Source of the DNA: an uncultured Prevotella sp.
GTDB taxonomy: Bacteria > Bacteroidota > Bacteroidia > Bacteroidales > Bacteroidaceae
Reading direction: 5' to 3'
Length of the DNA: 34,775 bases
NCBI GenBank assembly: GCA_905198745.1
Contig: CAJKDU010000025.1
Coordinates: 1-34,775, forward strand
The notes beneath the pieces were generated by a model. The model did not search any database. It was not told the origin of the DNA and saw nothing but the letters and a program-made list of their open reading frames with translations. Below are positions 1 through 8,708 of this stretch, piece after piece. Both the position numbers and the translations under genes were made by a program. The number at the start of each line of letters is the position of its first letter. The first letter of the stretch is position 1.

Positions 1-1
1 C

Positions 2-253
2 GACAAGCCCATTGGCAGAATTAAGTATGCACTAAATTAATTCCGCCAACAGGTAGTACCATATCATAATCAAGATTCTATTGCCGGTGGCGTCATATTC
101 CCATTGGATATGAGTAAGGAGAGAAATGTGTGGAGCAAAGATGCTTTGCTTGCCGTTCCCACTAAGCTTGACGCCGCTTATCTTAACCAAGTTATGGTAA
201 GTACGGTGTCAGAATTCAATTCATCAGAGCTGCTGCAACAAGTCCGTGGATAG
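2..253 (+). pseudogene. Eroded 3' end of an unrecognised gene
   Basis: Reading the frame that starts at base 2 gives protein-like sequence interrupted by TAA at 38-40 and ending in TAG at 251-253. The longest piece runs from base 41 and includes GGVIFPLDMSKERNVW and KLDAAYLNQVMVSTVSEF. There is no plausible start codon in the window. Protein-like reading then continues in the next frame (about 201-398, for example SFLSEDEIFLRFF) and after that in the third frame (about 337-501, for example KRPLYDNRFSITDRVRM), which is what successive frameshifts in a decaying gene would leave. The stretch is visibly richer in A/T than the genes to its right. I do not recognise the family. It could also be non-coding sequence with chance open frames. 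Confidence 0.3.
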
Positions 254-565
254 ATCCACATGGGAAAGCGATACCTATAGGATAACGTTGTCGTTTCTAT
301 CTGAAGATGAGATCTTCTTAAGGTTCTTTACTACGAAAAAGTCTATACCAATCGTATATATATCTGAAAGAACCTTTGGAAGAAAGTACGGAATTTAATA
401 AAAGACCATTATATGACAATAGGTTTAGTATAACCGATAGAGTACGAATGGTTGGTAATTTGTGTATAAAGAGTGTGAGATTGGCCGATTTGTCATTATA
501 AACTAAAAACGGAACCTTGTATAACGTACAAGATTCTGTTTTATATGATAACAGAGGGTGAGTTT
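254..565. other. A/T-rich gap without a confident gene
   Basis: No complete gene is supported here. Frame-shifted continuations of the upstream remnant may extend to about 501. A 92-codon open frame on the minus strand (318-596) overlaps the end of the hydrolase gene and reads as low-complexity, A/T-driven sequence, so I do not call it. The only clear element is the hairpin at 513-535, listed separately. Confidence 0.5.
504..535 (-). terminator. Probable terminator of the leftward sigma-SusCD operon
   Basis: On the minus strand a 9-bp stem (arms 527-535 and 513-521, one U-G wobble, 5-base loop) is followed within three bases by a run of five T (505-509). It starts 30 bases after the hydrolase stop codon, as expected for a factor-independent terminator. 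Confidence 0.55.
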
Positions 566-1627
566 TTATTTTGTCTTTTCCAATATCCAATCGCACACTT
601 TGCGGAGCATATCCTCGGAAATAGGCTCCTTGATGGTGGCATATTCTGCGGGCAACCCTGTCTGGCAGGGCAGGAAGAGATGGTTGAGCCCTTTCATTTC
701 AATGGTTGTCACATCGGCATCCTTGGGCATCAGCCGTTGCCAGTTGGCAAGGTTCGTCCGGGCGTTCACCATCTTGTCCTTGTCGCCGTTGAGCGCAAGC
801 AGTGGAATGTGGACGTCTTTCAGGTAGTCGGCAGGATTGTAGCGCACGTGGAAACGATACCAGCGGCCGGTGGCTTGCAGCTTGTACATGTAGATGGGGA
901 AGCGGAAATGGTCGAACTTCACACCCAGTGTGCTGAAATAGATGCTGTCCATGGCATGCCACTTGTCGTAGGCCTCCTGCAACTTCATGTCCAGACTGTC
1001 GCTGTCGGCATACTTGTATGCCACACGGAATATCAGTTCATCCACCGTGTTGTAGCGCTTCACGTCGTAGTCGGGCAGGTTGTAGGCTGCCACTTGACTC
1101 TCGTTCTGCTCTATCAGGGCGTGCAGTCCGTCTGTGCAAAGACCCGCAAGGCTCACCAGGAATTTCACGTCTTTGGAGCGTGAGGCTGCAATCGACATGG
1201 CGGCACCGCCTTCACTGTGCCCGATAAAGCCTATGCGGTTGGGATCTATGTCCTTTCGCTTTTTCAGTGCATTGAGGGCTGCAAGACCATCTTTGGCGAA
1301 GTCTTCTGTGGTCGCAGTCTCGTAGACGCCGGTCGATTTGCCGGTTCCCCTGTCGTCGAAGCGCAGCACGGCGATGCCGCGGTTGCTCAGATAGTCGGCA
1401 ATGTCGGCAAACATCTTGTGGCCCGCCATGGTGCCGTCGCGGTCTTGCTTTCCCGTGCCCGACAGGATAATCGCCACGGGGGCACGCTTTACGTCACGGG
1501 GCACGGTGAGCGTGGCACCGAAGGTTACGGTGTCGTTCTTGAAGGTGAGCTCTTTGGAAAGATAGTTGCCTGCCAGTGCACTGCCGGCGGCAACCATTGT
1601 GAAGAGAGAGAAAAGAATGCGTTTCAT
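566..1627 (-). CDS. Secreted alpha/beta hydrolase (esterase or peptidase-like)
   Basis: This 353-residue protein has a cleavable-type signal peptide (basic start, hydrophobic stretch to about residue 19, ending ALA), so it should act in the periplasm or at the outer membrane. The fold is an alpha/beta hydrolase. It has the oxyanion-side segment ILSGTGKQDRDG (about 55-65), the FDDRGTGKS strand-turn (90-98), the nucleophile elbow GHSEGG with Ser138, the acid in NGDKD (Asp282) and the catalytic His316 in GLNHLF. All three catalytic residues are present, so it looks active. The architecture matches bacterial Hydrolase_4/dienelactone-like serine hydrolases; the substrate cannot be told from sequence. 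It begins nine bases after the TlpA-like gene and ends the operon, so it probably processes the ligand imported by the neighbouring SusC/SusD pair, for example by removing an ester group (inference). Confidence 0.85.
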   Translation of the reverse strand: MKRILFSLFTMVAAGSALAGNYLSKELTFKNDTVTFGATLTVPRDVKRAPVAIILSGTGKQDRDGTMAGHKMFADIADYLSNRGIAVLRFDDRGTGKSTGVYETATTEDFAKDGLAALNALKKRKDIDPNRIGFIGHSEGGAAMSIAASRSKDVKFLVSLAGLCTDGLHALIEQNESQVAAYNLPDYDVKRYNTVDELIFRVAYKYADSDSLDMKLQEAYDKWHAMDSIYFSTLGVKFDHFRFPIYMYKLQATGRWYRFHVRYNPADYLKDVHIPLLALNGDKDKMVNARTNLANWQRLMPKDADVTTIEMKGLNHLFLPCQTGLPAEYATIKEPISEDMLRKVCDWILEKTK

Positions 1628-1636
1628 ATCTGCTGT

Positions 1637-3607
1637 TTAGAATTTCTTGGCTTGTTCCACCATTTCTATCATTTCGTCTTTCAGGGCAGAAGGACTGCCC
1701 TTGTAGCCTATGGCGACAAAGCGCACGTTGCCTTTGGCGTCGACTACCACCTTCATTGGGATGCCCGACACGGTGAACATCTTCATCACCTTGTCAGACA
1801 GCAGGTTGTTGGTCTTGGCACCCTTTGCCTTGTCGTCGAACACAAGGTGTATGTTCAGTCCCTTTTCCTTGAGGTAAGCCTTGGCTTTCTCCTTGTAGTT
1901 GGGAATGAACTCCTGGGTGTCGATGAAGAGAAACTCCACGTTCTTGTCGTTCTTGTAGTGGTCGGCGGCAGCCTGCATGCCTGGCAACGATGCCTTGCAG
2001 GGATGACACCAGTTGGCCCAGAAGTCGAGCACGTAGACCTTGCCCTTCAGTTGCTTTGAACTGATGGTCTTGCCATTGGCGTCGGTCAATGTCCATTCGG
2101 GCATCACACCCTTGCGCTTGTATTCCTCTACGTCCTTCTGAATGGCTGATTTCTCGGCAGGGTTCTTCAACTTCTCCACATAGGTGTCAAAGCCGTTGGC
2201 GTTGCCGTGTTCTTGCATATATAGCTCGCGGAGCATCTGTGTTTGCAGGTCGGACACCTGGTTGTTGTAGAAACTCTTTTCCAACAGAGCCTTCAGTTCC
2301 TTGGTGTTGCCCGTGGCTTTGAGCAGTTCCGCCATGTTGTCGTTGATTTCTGCACGCTTGTACTGTGCCGGCTGCTGGGCAAGTCGTGCATATTCCAATG
2401 CCTTGGCGGTATTGCCGGTGCCCTTGAGTATTTCCGAGTAGGTCTCTGCTACAAATCCGTTGATGCTCTGTTCTGCCTGTGCAGCCCATTCTGATTCCGA
2501 CAGATAGGCCATTGATTCAGGCTTTACCTGCTTGAGGGCAAGCATCCGGTCTACCAGTTTGTCGGCAAAAGGCAGCAGTTGTGCATCGGTCTTTTCCTTG
2601 CGGAGATGAGGCACGTCTACCAATTTATAGAAGATGGTGTTGCATCCCATGAACGACAACTTGTCCAGGTAAGGGTCTTGTGCCATGTCCTTGCCCTTCA
2701 TATAGTTGAATATCATCATCGTGGTGTACACGTTGTCGTAGCTCTGTCCGTAGCGTTGCAGGTAGGCATTGCGTTCGGGCGTATACGGAAATGCCTGGAG
2801 GAAGTCGGTGAAGTGTTTCTTGATTTCCGCCTGGTTGCGGTAGTCATACTTCTCGTCATACTTGTTCTTCATGGCCAGTAAGCCCTTGGGATATTTCTTC
2901 AGAATGGTGGCTTTCAGAGCTTCGGCGGCAGTTTGGTCGTCGCCCACAATGGCAAGGGCACTCATCAGCGCCTCTTCAGTGCCCTGCTTCTGCAGGTAAG
3001 CCACGGCGTTCTTGATGCGTGTCTCTGAGCCGTCTATCTTGGCGGCACGTGCAGACCGGGCAAACAGTGGTGCATAGTAGACGGAAGAAGAGGGATTATA
3101 GGAAATCTCGTTGTTCACCCAATAGTACACGATAGTGTCGCTCACTTCCTTGGTCTTCGTGAAGTCGATGTAGCCGGGAATGTTTCTGCCGTACTTCTCC
3201 GACCTGATCAAGCCCCATGCGGCATAGCCACCTGGCCATGGACGTCCGTCTTTTTTGTTGATCATCGTGCCGAAAGTCTGGCCTCCGTTGTTGTCTACAA
3301 TGGAGTCGCACACGAATTTGAAAGCCATGAAGCCGGTCTGCGGAGCCGGTGTGAACGTGCCTTTCCACACATTGCCCTCGTTCTTCACGCAGATATCGTG
3401 GCCCACCCACCGGTTGTTCTCATAGGTGTAGGCCACGCCTTTGATGGTCTGGTTGCCGGTCATTGATGGGAGAGGCGTGTAGATGAGTGTGACAGGTTCA
3501 CCGGCTTGGGGATATTGAGGGCTGAAAGTAAGCCGGCTACCCTCTTGTGCCGTTGCCTTGAAGGCAACGGACAAGAGGAGTGAGAGAAATAAATGCTTGA
3601 GTTTCAT
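1637..3607 (-). CDS. Large secreted TlpA-like thioredoxin-domain protein
   Basis: This 656-residue protein has a signal peptide (hydrophobic 6-18, cleavage near residue 20). The N-terminal 500 residues form a long, mostly helical region without a recognised enzymatic motif; residues about 25-105 look beta-rich. The C-terminal 150 residues are a thioredoxin/TlpA/AhpC-type domain, with the entry segment at 502-522, the redox motif WCHPC (Cys534, Cys537) and the cis-proline loop GIP at about 615-617. Such proteins are periplasmic thiol-disulfide oxidoreductases, usually keeping thiols reduced or repairing exported proteins. The large unknown N-terminal part suggests a dedicated partner or substrate. 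It lies 19 bases after the SusD gene and nine before the hydrolase gene, so it is co-transcribed with them. The redox activity is well supported; the physiological target is unknown. Confidence 0.82.
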   Translation of the reverse strand: MKLKHLFLSLLLSVAFKATAQEGSRLTFSPQYPQAGEPVTLIYTPLPSMTGNQTIKGVAYTYENNRWVGHDICVKNEGNVWKGTFTPAPQTGFMAFKFVCDSIVDNNGGQTFGTMINKKDGRPWPGGYAAWGLIRSEKYGRNIPGYIDFTKTKEVSDTIVYYWVNNEISYNPSSSVYYAPLFARSARAAKIDGSETRIKNAVAYLQKQGTEEALMSALAIVGDDQTAAEALKATILKKYPKGLLAMKNKYDEKYDYRNQAEIKKHFTDFLQAFPYTPERNAYLQRYGQSYDNVYTTMMIFNYMKGKDMAQDPYLDKLSFMGCNTIFYKLVDVPHLRKEKTDAQLLPFADKLVDRMLALKQVKPESMAYLSESEWAAQAEQSINGFVAETYSEILKGTGNTAKALEYARLAQQPAQYKRAEINDNMAELLKATGNTKELKALLEKSFYNNQVSDLQTQMLRELYMQEHGNANGFDTYVEKLKNPAEKSAIQKDVEEYKRKGVMPEWTLTDANGKTISSKQLKGKVYVLDFWANWCHPCKASLPGMQAAADHYKNDKNVEFLFIDTQEFIPNYKEKAKAYLKEKGLNIHLVFDDKAKGAKTNNLLSDKVMKMFTVSGIPMKVVVDAKGNVRFVAIGYKGSPSALKDEMIEMVEQAKKF

Positions 3608-3626
3608 TGTATGTTTGAAAATAGAT

Positions 3627-5042
3627 TTATTCAGGGTTGGCTTCCAGTTCCGGGTTCAGCACACGCTGATAGGCAGGAATCTGGATGACGTAGCGGTTGC
3701 TGCCGGGTGCGAGCGTGTAGGTCTCGCCGCCCCATTGCCGAGTGATGGTCTTGGCAAAACGAGGGTCGTTCTGCAGGCGGCGCAGGTCATACCAGCGCAG
3801 GTTGCGGCAGAAGAACTCACGATGACGCTCGTCGATAACCTTTTTCAGTGCATCGTCGGCATCCGTGGCTGTTTCCTCCGTGTAGTCCTCGGCGGCAAAT
3901 CGCTTCACGCGAAGTTTGTTCACCCACTGCATGGCTTCCGTGGGCTGGTTGTTGCGGGCATAGTACTCAGCCTTGATGAGCATCATTTCCGGTACGGATG
4001 GACCTACGTTGCGGTAGCTCATGGCGATGTCCTGATAGTAAAGGCGGCCACCGTCGGCTGCAAACGACGTGGCATATTGGTCAACCGGGGCTGTGAACAA
4101 CTGGTAGCGCTTGTCCTTTTCTCCGAGCAGCTGGAGCAGGTCGTTGCTCAAGTGGAGCATGGTGCAGCTATATTGACTGTTTGATTGCATCGGCTTTTTG
4201 AGCAGCAACACCTCTGGGTCTTTTATCATGAGCGGATAGAAAGAAGAGCTGACCACTCCATTCATTTCCTCCTTGCTCATGTCGTTGAGGGTGCTGTTCT
4301 GTTCCAAAGCCAGTGTGGCATATTTGTCGGCATCCTCATATTTGCCCATCAGCAGATAGGCACGAGCCAGTTCACCATAGGCAGAAGCCTTGGTGGGAAG
4401 TGTGGTGAACTCTTGTGTTTCTGGCAGGTAGGGCACAGCCTCGGTCAGGTCCTTGATAATCTGGTCGTAGACTTTCTGCACGGAAGCACGCACCACTTTC
4501 TGTGCCGTGTTCTGTGTCAGGATGAGTGGTACACCGAGATCCGTAGATGCAGTGGATTCGTTGTAGGGCTTGGCATATTGGTTGACAAGCATCAGGTAGG
4601 CGTCGGCGCGGTGTACCTTGGCTTCTGCCTTGAGTTCTTCTTTCTCTTCCTGGGTGCCGTCCTTGCAGTCGTCCACCTCGTTGATGACGGTGTTGGCGTA
4701 TGCCGAAGTGTTGTACATGGTATTCCATCCGTCATCCTTATTGTAATATCCCGATTCGGGATAAATTTCCGACGACCAGACGTACGCCTTGCTGAACCAT
4801 GCGTAGTACTCGCTGTTGAATCTGGCATATTGTATGCCGCCGTCTTTTACGTAGATGTCGTCGCTCATCACGTCGGGCAGGGCAGAGGCGCCCCACCATT
4901 GACTGGTGTTGTTGAGCAAGTATCTGAAGTTGGCCACTTCGTCGGGCACAATGCCGCCTTGAGTCTTGATGTCTACAAAGTCGCTGCAGGCGGTCAGTGC
5001 TATGGTTGATGCAGCGATGGCTGCTATATTCTTGATATTCAT
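3627..5042 (-). CDS. SusD/RagB-family surface lipoprotein
   Basis: This 471-residue lipoprotein has the lipobox LTAC (lipidated Cys19), followed by SDFVD; early acidic residues after the cysteine fit the Bacteroidota surface-export signal (inference). Family features are the N-terminal segment around a TPR-like helical core and the conserved C-terminal motif RHREFFCRNLRWYDLRRL, which SusD proteins use as a structural helix. SusD proteins sit as a lid on the SusC channel and bind the ligand. The gene starts 14 bases after the SusC stop, the standard SusC-SusD order. At 471 residues it is slightly short for the family (about 500-600) but appears complete. The ligand is not predictable from sequence. 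Confidence 0.93.
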   Translation of the reverse strand: MNIKNIAAIAASTIALTACSDFVDIKTQGGIVPDEVANFRYLLNNTSQWWGASALPDVMSDDIYVKDGGIQYARFNSEYYAWFSKAYVWSSEIYPESGYYNKDDGWNTMYNTSAYANTVINEVDDCKDGTQEEKEELKAEAKVHRADAYLMLVNQYAKPYNESTASTDLGVPLILTQNTAQKVVRASVQKVYDQIIKDLTEAVPYLPETQEFTTLPTKASAYGELARAYLLMGKYEDADKYATLALEQNSTLNDMSKEEMNGVVSSSFYPLMIKDPEVLLLKKPMQSNSQYSCTMLHLSNDLLQLLGEKDKRYQLFTAPVDQYATSFAADGGRLYYQDIAMSYRNVGPSVPEMMLIKAEYYARNNQPTEAMQWVNKLRVKRFAAEDYTEETATDADDALKKVIDERHREFFCRNLRWYDLRRLQNDPRFAKTITRQWGGETYTLAPGSNRYVIQIPAYQRVLNPELEANPE

Positions 5043-5056
5043 TGTCGTAGATGCTT

Positions 5057-8000
5057 TTAGAAGTTAATGTTGAGGCTCAGCGTGTATGCCTTCTGTGGAG
5101 GCAGGTTGTAGGCGTTCACACCCGACACGTAGTCTGGGTCGTAGCCGTCCTTGTTGGCTTTCCAGATAAGGCCGAGGTTGCTGATGCTCAGGGCTATGTT
5201 GGCACTCTGGATGTGCACCTTCTTCAGCCATTCCTGGTTCACCTGGTAGCTGAGAGATATTTGTTTCCAGCGTATGTAGTCGCTCTTGGCCACGTTGATA
5301 TCCGAATACTTGTAGCGGAAGATGGAGTATAGGGCGCGGTTCACAAGCGAGTAGTTGGTCGTGGGCAGGATTCCGGGCACGTTGGTGGTAGCCTCGTCGC
5401 CAGCCTGGCGCCAACGCTGTGCAATGTCGTTTGTGGTGTCCCACTGCAGGTTGCGGCTGTTGGTGGCGTAGCCTGAGAAGGTGGGCTTGAAGAACTTGCC
5501 GCCAGCCTGGTAGGTGAACAGGGAGTAGAGCGAGAAGTTTTTCCAGGTGATGTTGAAGTTGAAACCACCGTAAACGGATGGCGTGGAGTGGCCTACATTC
5601 TTCAAAGTCTTGAGTGAGGTGATGTTGTCGGTGAACTTCACCTTCTCTTCATTCTCGTCATACACCATCGTCTGGCCCGTCTCGTCGAGTCCCGCAAAGC
5701 GGTAGGCAAACATCTTGTCGGTGGCATAGCCGCCAATCATGCCTATGCTGTTGGGCTGATAGTTGATGTAGGTGAGGTTCTGTGACTCGCTGAATAGCGG
5801 GTTCGACTTCACCTTGTTCTGGTTCCAAGCCAAGTTGCCGGCAATATCCACTCGCCAGTCCTTGTCCTTGTAGGCAGTGCCGTGCAGGTTGAGGTCTATA
5901 CCGTTGGTGTTGATGGCCACGCAGTTGTAGGTCATGGAGGAGTTGTAGATATTGCCTACAATAGTGCTTGAGAATGGGAAGGTGTAGAGCAGATCGCGGC
6001 TACGCTTGTTATAGTAGTCGATGCTACCACCCAGGCGGTTGTCGAACAGACTGAAGTCTACGCCAATATTAGTGGTGAAAGTCTTCTCCCATCTCAGTTC
6101 AGGGTTGGCAAGTGAAGAGATGCTTGCGCTGGGCTGCTGGGTGATGTAGTTGGAGTTGAACGTGATTTTAGTGAAAGGATAGGCATCGAGTGATATGTTG
6201 CCGTTCACGCCATAGGTGGCACGCACGGCCAGGTTGTTCACCCACTTCACGTCCTCCATGAACTTTTCGCGGCTCACGTTCCACTTGGCACCGAATGAGA
6301 AGAAGGGCTTGGCGCGGTACTTGCGGTCCAGTCCGAAGTTGTTGTAGTCGTCATAGCGCACGCTGGCACTCACATAGTATCTGTCGAGTAGGATGTATCC
6401 GGCATTGCCGAAATAGGAAAGGTAGCGACGCTGGCGGTTGACAACAGTTGGGTATCCGCCATAATTGAATGACGTGGTATAATTGCCGCCAATCCAGTTG
6501 TAAGAGGAGTTTGAGGACATATTGAGTTGTGTGTCGTTCACGCCTGTCTCGCGGTTATAGCCCCAAATGGTATAGCTGCCTTGTTCGATGTATGTCTCAC
6601 GGAGTTCCATGCCAGCCAGGGCGTTAATCTTGTGTATGCCGCCGAAGGTGTGGTCAAAGTTCAGCTGCTCGCGGAAAGTCCAGTTTTTGTTCTCGCTCTG
6701 CTGCTTGTAGAGTCCACCGTTGCTGATACCCAATGAGTTTGTAGTGGCGCCGATAGGCGTGTAGTAGTTCATCATGTAGCGCATTTGATACGTGTTCTCG
6801 TCATACCAAATAGTGCCGTTGGTGTGGCTACGCTCAATGGCATAGGTGGTTGATGATGACAGACCGGCATAGATGGGGATGTTCAGGTTGATGTTGGCAG
6901 AGTAGTTCTCTGTCTTCTGCACATTGTCGCGAAGAGCCTGTTCCTGCAGGAAGTTGTATGTCCAGGGCTTGTAGGCGGAGCCGAGTGTGGAAGTCCATTC
7001 CGGGTTTATCACGTCGTAGTCAATACCATTGCCGTTCTCATCAGCCAGGTTCATGTAGGGCATAAGATTGATGGTTCCTCCGCGGGGACTGACAAGTGTG
7101 TTGAGAGCCGTACCGTTATTCTTGTACTTGTAGAAAGTACCTGCAAAATTAGTGGTCAATGTGGCCCAGTTGAAGAGCTTCCAGGAATTGCTCAGGTTCA
7201 GGTTCAGTCGTGAACCGGAGTTTCGTTTGGTGTAGGGATTCTCCTTGGAATAGGATGCTGAATAGAAGTAGCTTGAGTTGTTGCCGCCACCGCTCACGGA
7301 AGCATTATACTGCTGTGAGGAAGCGCGCTGCATGGTGTACTTGGAAATTTGCCCCAAGTTGTTGATGCCGCTCAGCTCTGCAACACGGGCGTCATATTGG
7401 TCTTGCGAGATGGCGCCGTTCTTCAGGTCGAGTGCCAGCCGCACACCCTCATTATAAAAAGTGGAGGCTCCGTAGAATGTTGTGGGCGAAGAAGCATAGA
7501 GATAGCCTTTGTCTACAATTTCCTTCTCATAGTCAAGCACTTGTGCCGAAGTCATTTGGTTCAGATAACCCAGGTCGAGCTTGTCCTGTGTGGTCCACGT
7601 TGCGCCCACCGAGATAGATGGTTTCTGCCCGTTCTGTCCTTTCTTGGTAGACACTACAATCACGCCGTTGGCAGCTCTGGCTCCCCAAATGGAGGCTGCG
7701 GCAGCATCCTTCAGCACAGTGATGTTGTCGATGTTGTTCGGGTCAATGTTTGAGATGTCGAAGTCGGTGATGACACCGTCAACGACCAGAAGAGGCATCT
7801 TTTCCCCGGAAAGTGTGTTCACGCCACGTATGCCGAGGTCGTAGTAGACGGCTCCCATGGTGCGGGTAGACGAGTTGGCGCTCTGCAATGTGTTGGTGTA
7901 GTCAAAGGTCTTGTCGCCCGACAGGAGGGTTACTTTCATGCCTGCCACCTGTCCCTCAAGACGCTGCACCACGTTAGGCGTGGGTACCTTCTTGAGTTCC

Positions 8001-8422
8001 TTGGCAGAGATGGTCGCGAACGAACCCGTGGCACGGTCCTTGGGCAGTGCCTGATAACCGGTCGACACCACTTCCACCTCCTGCAGATTGTGTGAGCGAC
8101 TGTCGAACGCCACGTTGATGGTCTTGTTGTCGCCCACGTTGCGCTCAATGTTCTTCATGCCTATGTCGCTGAATCTCAGCTTGTCCCCATTGCTTGCCTT
8201 GATGGTGTAGTATCCGTTGTTGTCGGTCACCGTGCCGGCACTTTTTCCCACTACCACTACGGTGGCGCCAATCATCGGCTCGCCGGTCTCGTCGATGACA
8301 CGACCAGTCACATGGTTGTTGCCCAAACCACCTTTGATAAGCTTGTTGTTGCGGGTCACGAGTACATACTGCCCCTTGATTTCATAGTTCAGTCCAGCCT
8401 TGGTACAGATGTCGCCCATCAC
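5057..8422 (-). CDS. SusC/RagA TonB-dependent transporter, main open frame (gene split by amber)
   Basis: The open frame gives 1121 residues starting at a GTG. It is the downstream part of a gene that begins at 8686: both pieces are in the same frame, separated by one TAG and one codon, and together would make 1209 residues, normal for an STN-type SusC. Visible domains are the tail of the STN domain (CTKAGLNYEIKGQYVLV), a carboxypeptidase-D-like regulatory domain (about 37-110), the TonB plug (LQEVEVVSTGYQ, later VLKDAAAASIWGARAANGVI) and a 22-strand-type barrel ending in phenylalanine (LSLNINF), the outer-membrane insertion signal. It lacks the calcium-loop-like DxNxDG segment seen in the two other SusC proteins of this window. 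Without the upstream piece it has no signal peptide, so product started here should not be exported. Confidence 0.88.
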   Translation of the reverse strand: MMGDICTKAGLNYEIKGQYVLVTRNNKLIKGGLGNNHVTGRVIDETGEPMIGATVVVVGKSAGTVTDNNGYYTIKASNGDKLRFSDIGMKNIERNVGDNKTINVAFDSRSHNLQEVEVVSTGYQALPKDRATGSFATISAKELKKVPTPNVVQRLEGQVAGMKVTLLSGDKTFDYTNTLQSANSSTRTMGAVYYDLGIRGVNTLSGEKMPLLVVDGVITDFDISNIDPNNIDNITVLKDAAAASIWGARAANGVIVVSTKKGQNGQKPSISVGATWTTQDKLDLGYLNQMTSAQVLDYEKEIVDKGYLYASSPTTFYGASTFYNEGVRLALDLKNGAISQDQYDARVAELSGINNLGQISKYTMQRASSQQYNASVSGGGNNSSYFYSASYSKENPYTKRNSGSRLNLNLSNSWKLFNWATLTTNFAGTFYKYKNNGTALNTLVSPRGGTINLMPYMNLADENGNGIDYDVINPEWTSTLGSAYKPWTYNFLQEQALRDNVQKTENYSANINLNIPIYAGLSSSTTYAIERSHTNGTIWYDENTYQMRYMMNYYTPIGATTNSLGISNGGLYKQQSENKNWTFREQLNFDHTFGGIHKINALAGMELRETYIEQGSYTIWGYNRETGVNDTQLNMSSNSSYNWIGGNYTTSFNYGGYPTVVNRQRRYLSYFGNAGYILLDRYYVSASVRYDDYNNFGLDRKYRAKPFFSFGAKWNVSREKFMEDVKWVNNLAVRATYGVNGNISLDAYPFTKITFNSNYITQQPSASISSLANPELRWEKTFTTNIGVDFSLFDNRLGGSIDYYNKRSRDLLYTFPFSSTIVGNIYNSSMTYNCVAINTNGIDLNLHGTAYKDKDWRVDIAGNLAWNQNKVKSNPLFSESQNLTYINYQPNSIGMIGGYATDKMFAYRFAGLDETGQTMVYDENEEKVKFTDNITSLKTLKNVGHSTPSVYGGFNFNITWKNFSLYSLFTYQAGGKFFKPTFSGYATNSRNLQWDTTNDIAQRWRQAGDEATTNVPGILPTTNYSLVNRALYSIFRYKYSDINVAKSDYIRWKQISLSYQVNQEWLKKVHIQSANIALSISNLGLIWKANKDGYDPDYVSGVNAYNLPPQKAYTLSLNINF

Positions 8423-8425
8423 TGT

Positions 8426-8428
8426 CTA
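8426..8428 (-). other. In-frame amber codon inside the STN domain
   Basis: The minus strand reads AAT GCG TCA CTG TAG ACA GTG ATG GGC. STN domains usually continue here with a polar residue (the pattern resembles LTNASLQTVMGDIC), so a single C-to-T change of CAG to TAG explains the stop. There is no homopolymer or slippery run at the site, which argues against a frameshift device. Confidence 0.85.
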
Positions 8429-8686
8429 CAGTGACGCATTGGTGAGGTTGAGGCTGATGAGCTGGTTCTCGTTGATGGTGTTGTTCTCATACATCATGAA
8501 CACCTTGGCTTGCTGCTTTATGGAAGCGAAGGCGTCCTTCACGCTGATGTTGTTCTTCTTGATGGTGATGCCGTTGGCACTTGCCGCCAGTGCGTGCAAG
8601 GCGAAGGCAAACATGATGACAGACGAAGCGAGCCTTGTGCTCCAGCTTCTCCGACAAAGACTTTTTTTGTTTGTCTCTCTCTTCAT
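8426..8686 (-). pseudogene. 5' fragment of the split SusC gene: signal peptide plus STN domain
   Basis: These 86 codons encode a signal peptide (basic start to about residue 18, hydrophobic to about 36, cleavage near AASA) and most of an STN (secretin/TonB N-terminal) domain: ITIKKNNISVKDAFASIK, then NQLISLNLTNASL, then the amber codon. STN domains of TonB transporters reach through the periplasm to a FecR-type anti-sigma factor. The gene lies 22 bases after the fecR-like stop, so the order sigma, anti-sigma, STN-SusC is the usual self-regulated arrangement. If translation stops at the amber codon, the cell makes a short exported STN fragment and no complete transporter. It is a broken gene unless the stop is suppressed or is a sequencing error. 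Confidence 0.85.
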
Positions 8687-8708
8687 TTTGTTGATTAATT
8701 ATGTATTG

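Noticed and set aside
318..596. 92-codon minus-strand open frame at the left edge
   Set aside because: It overlaps the hydrolase 3' end and the terminator hairpin, is composed of A/T-driven residues and has no recognisable motif.
8426..8428. Genome-wide recoding of TAG as a sense codon
   Set aside because: The last SusD gene of the rightward operon ends naturally in TAG (33912-33914), directly before a strong terminator, so TAG is used as a stop here; most other genes end in TAA.
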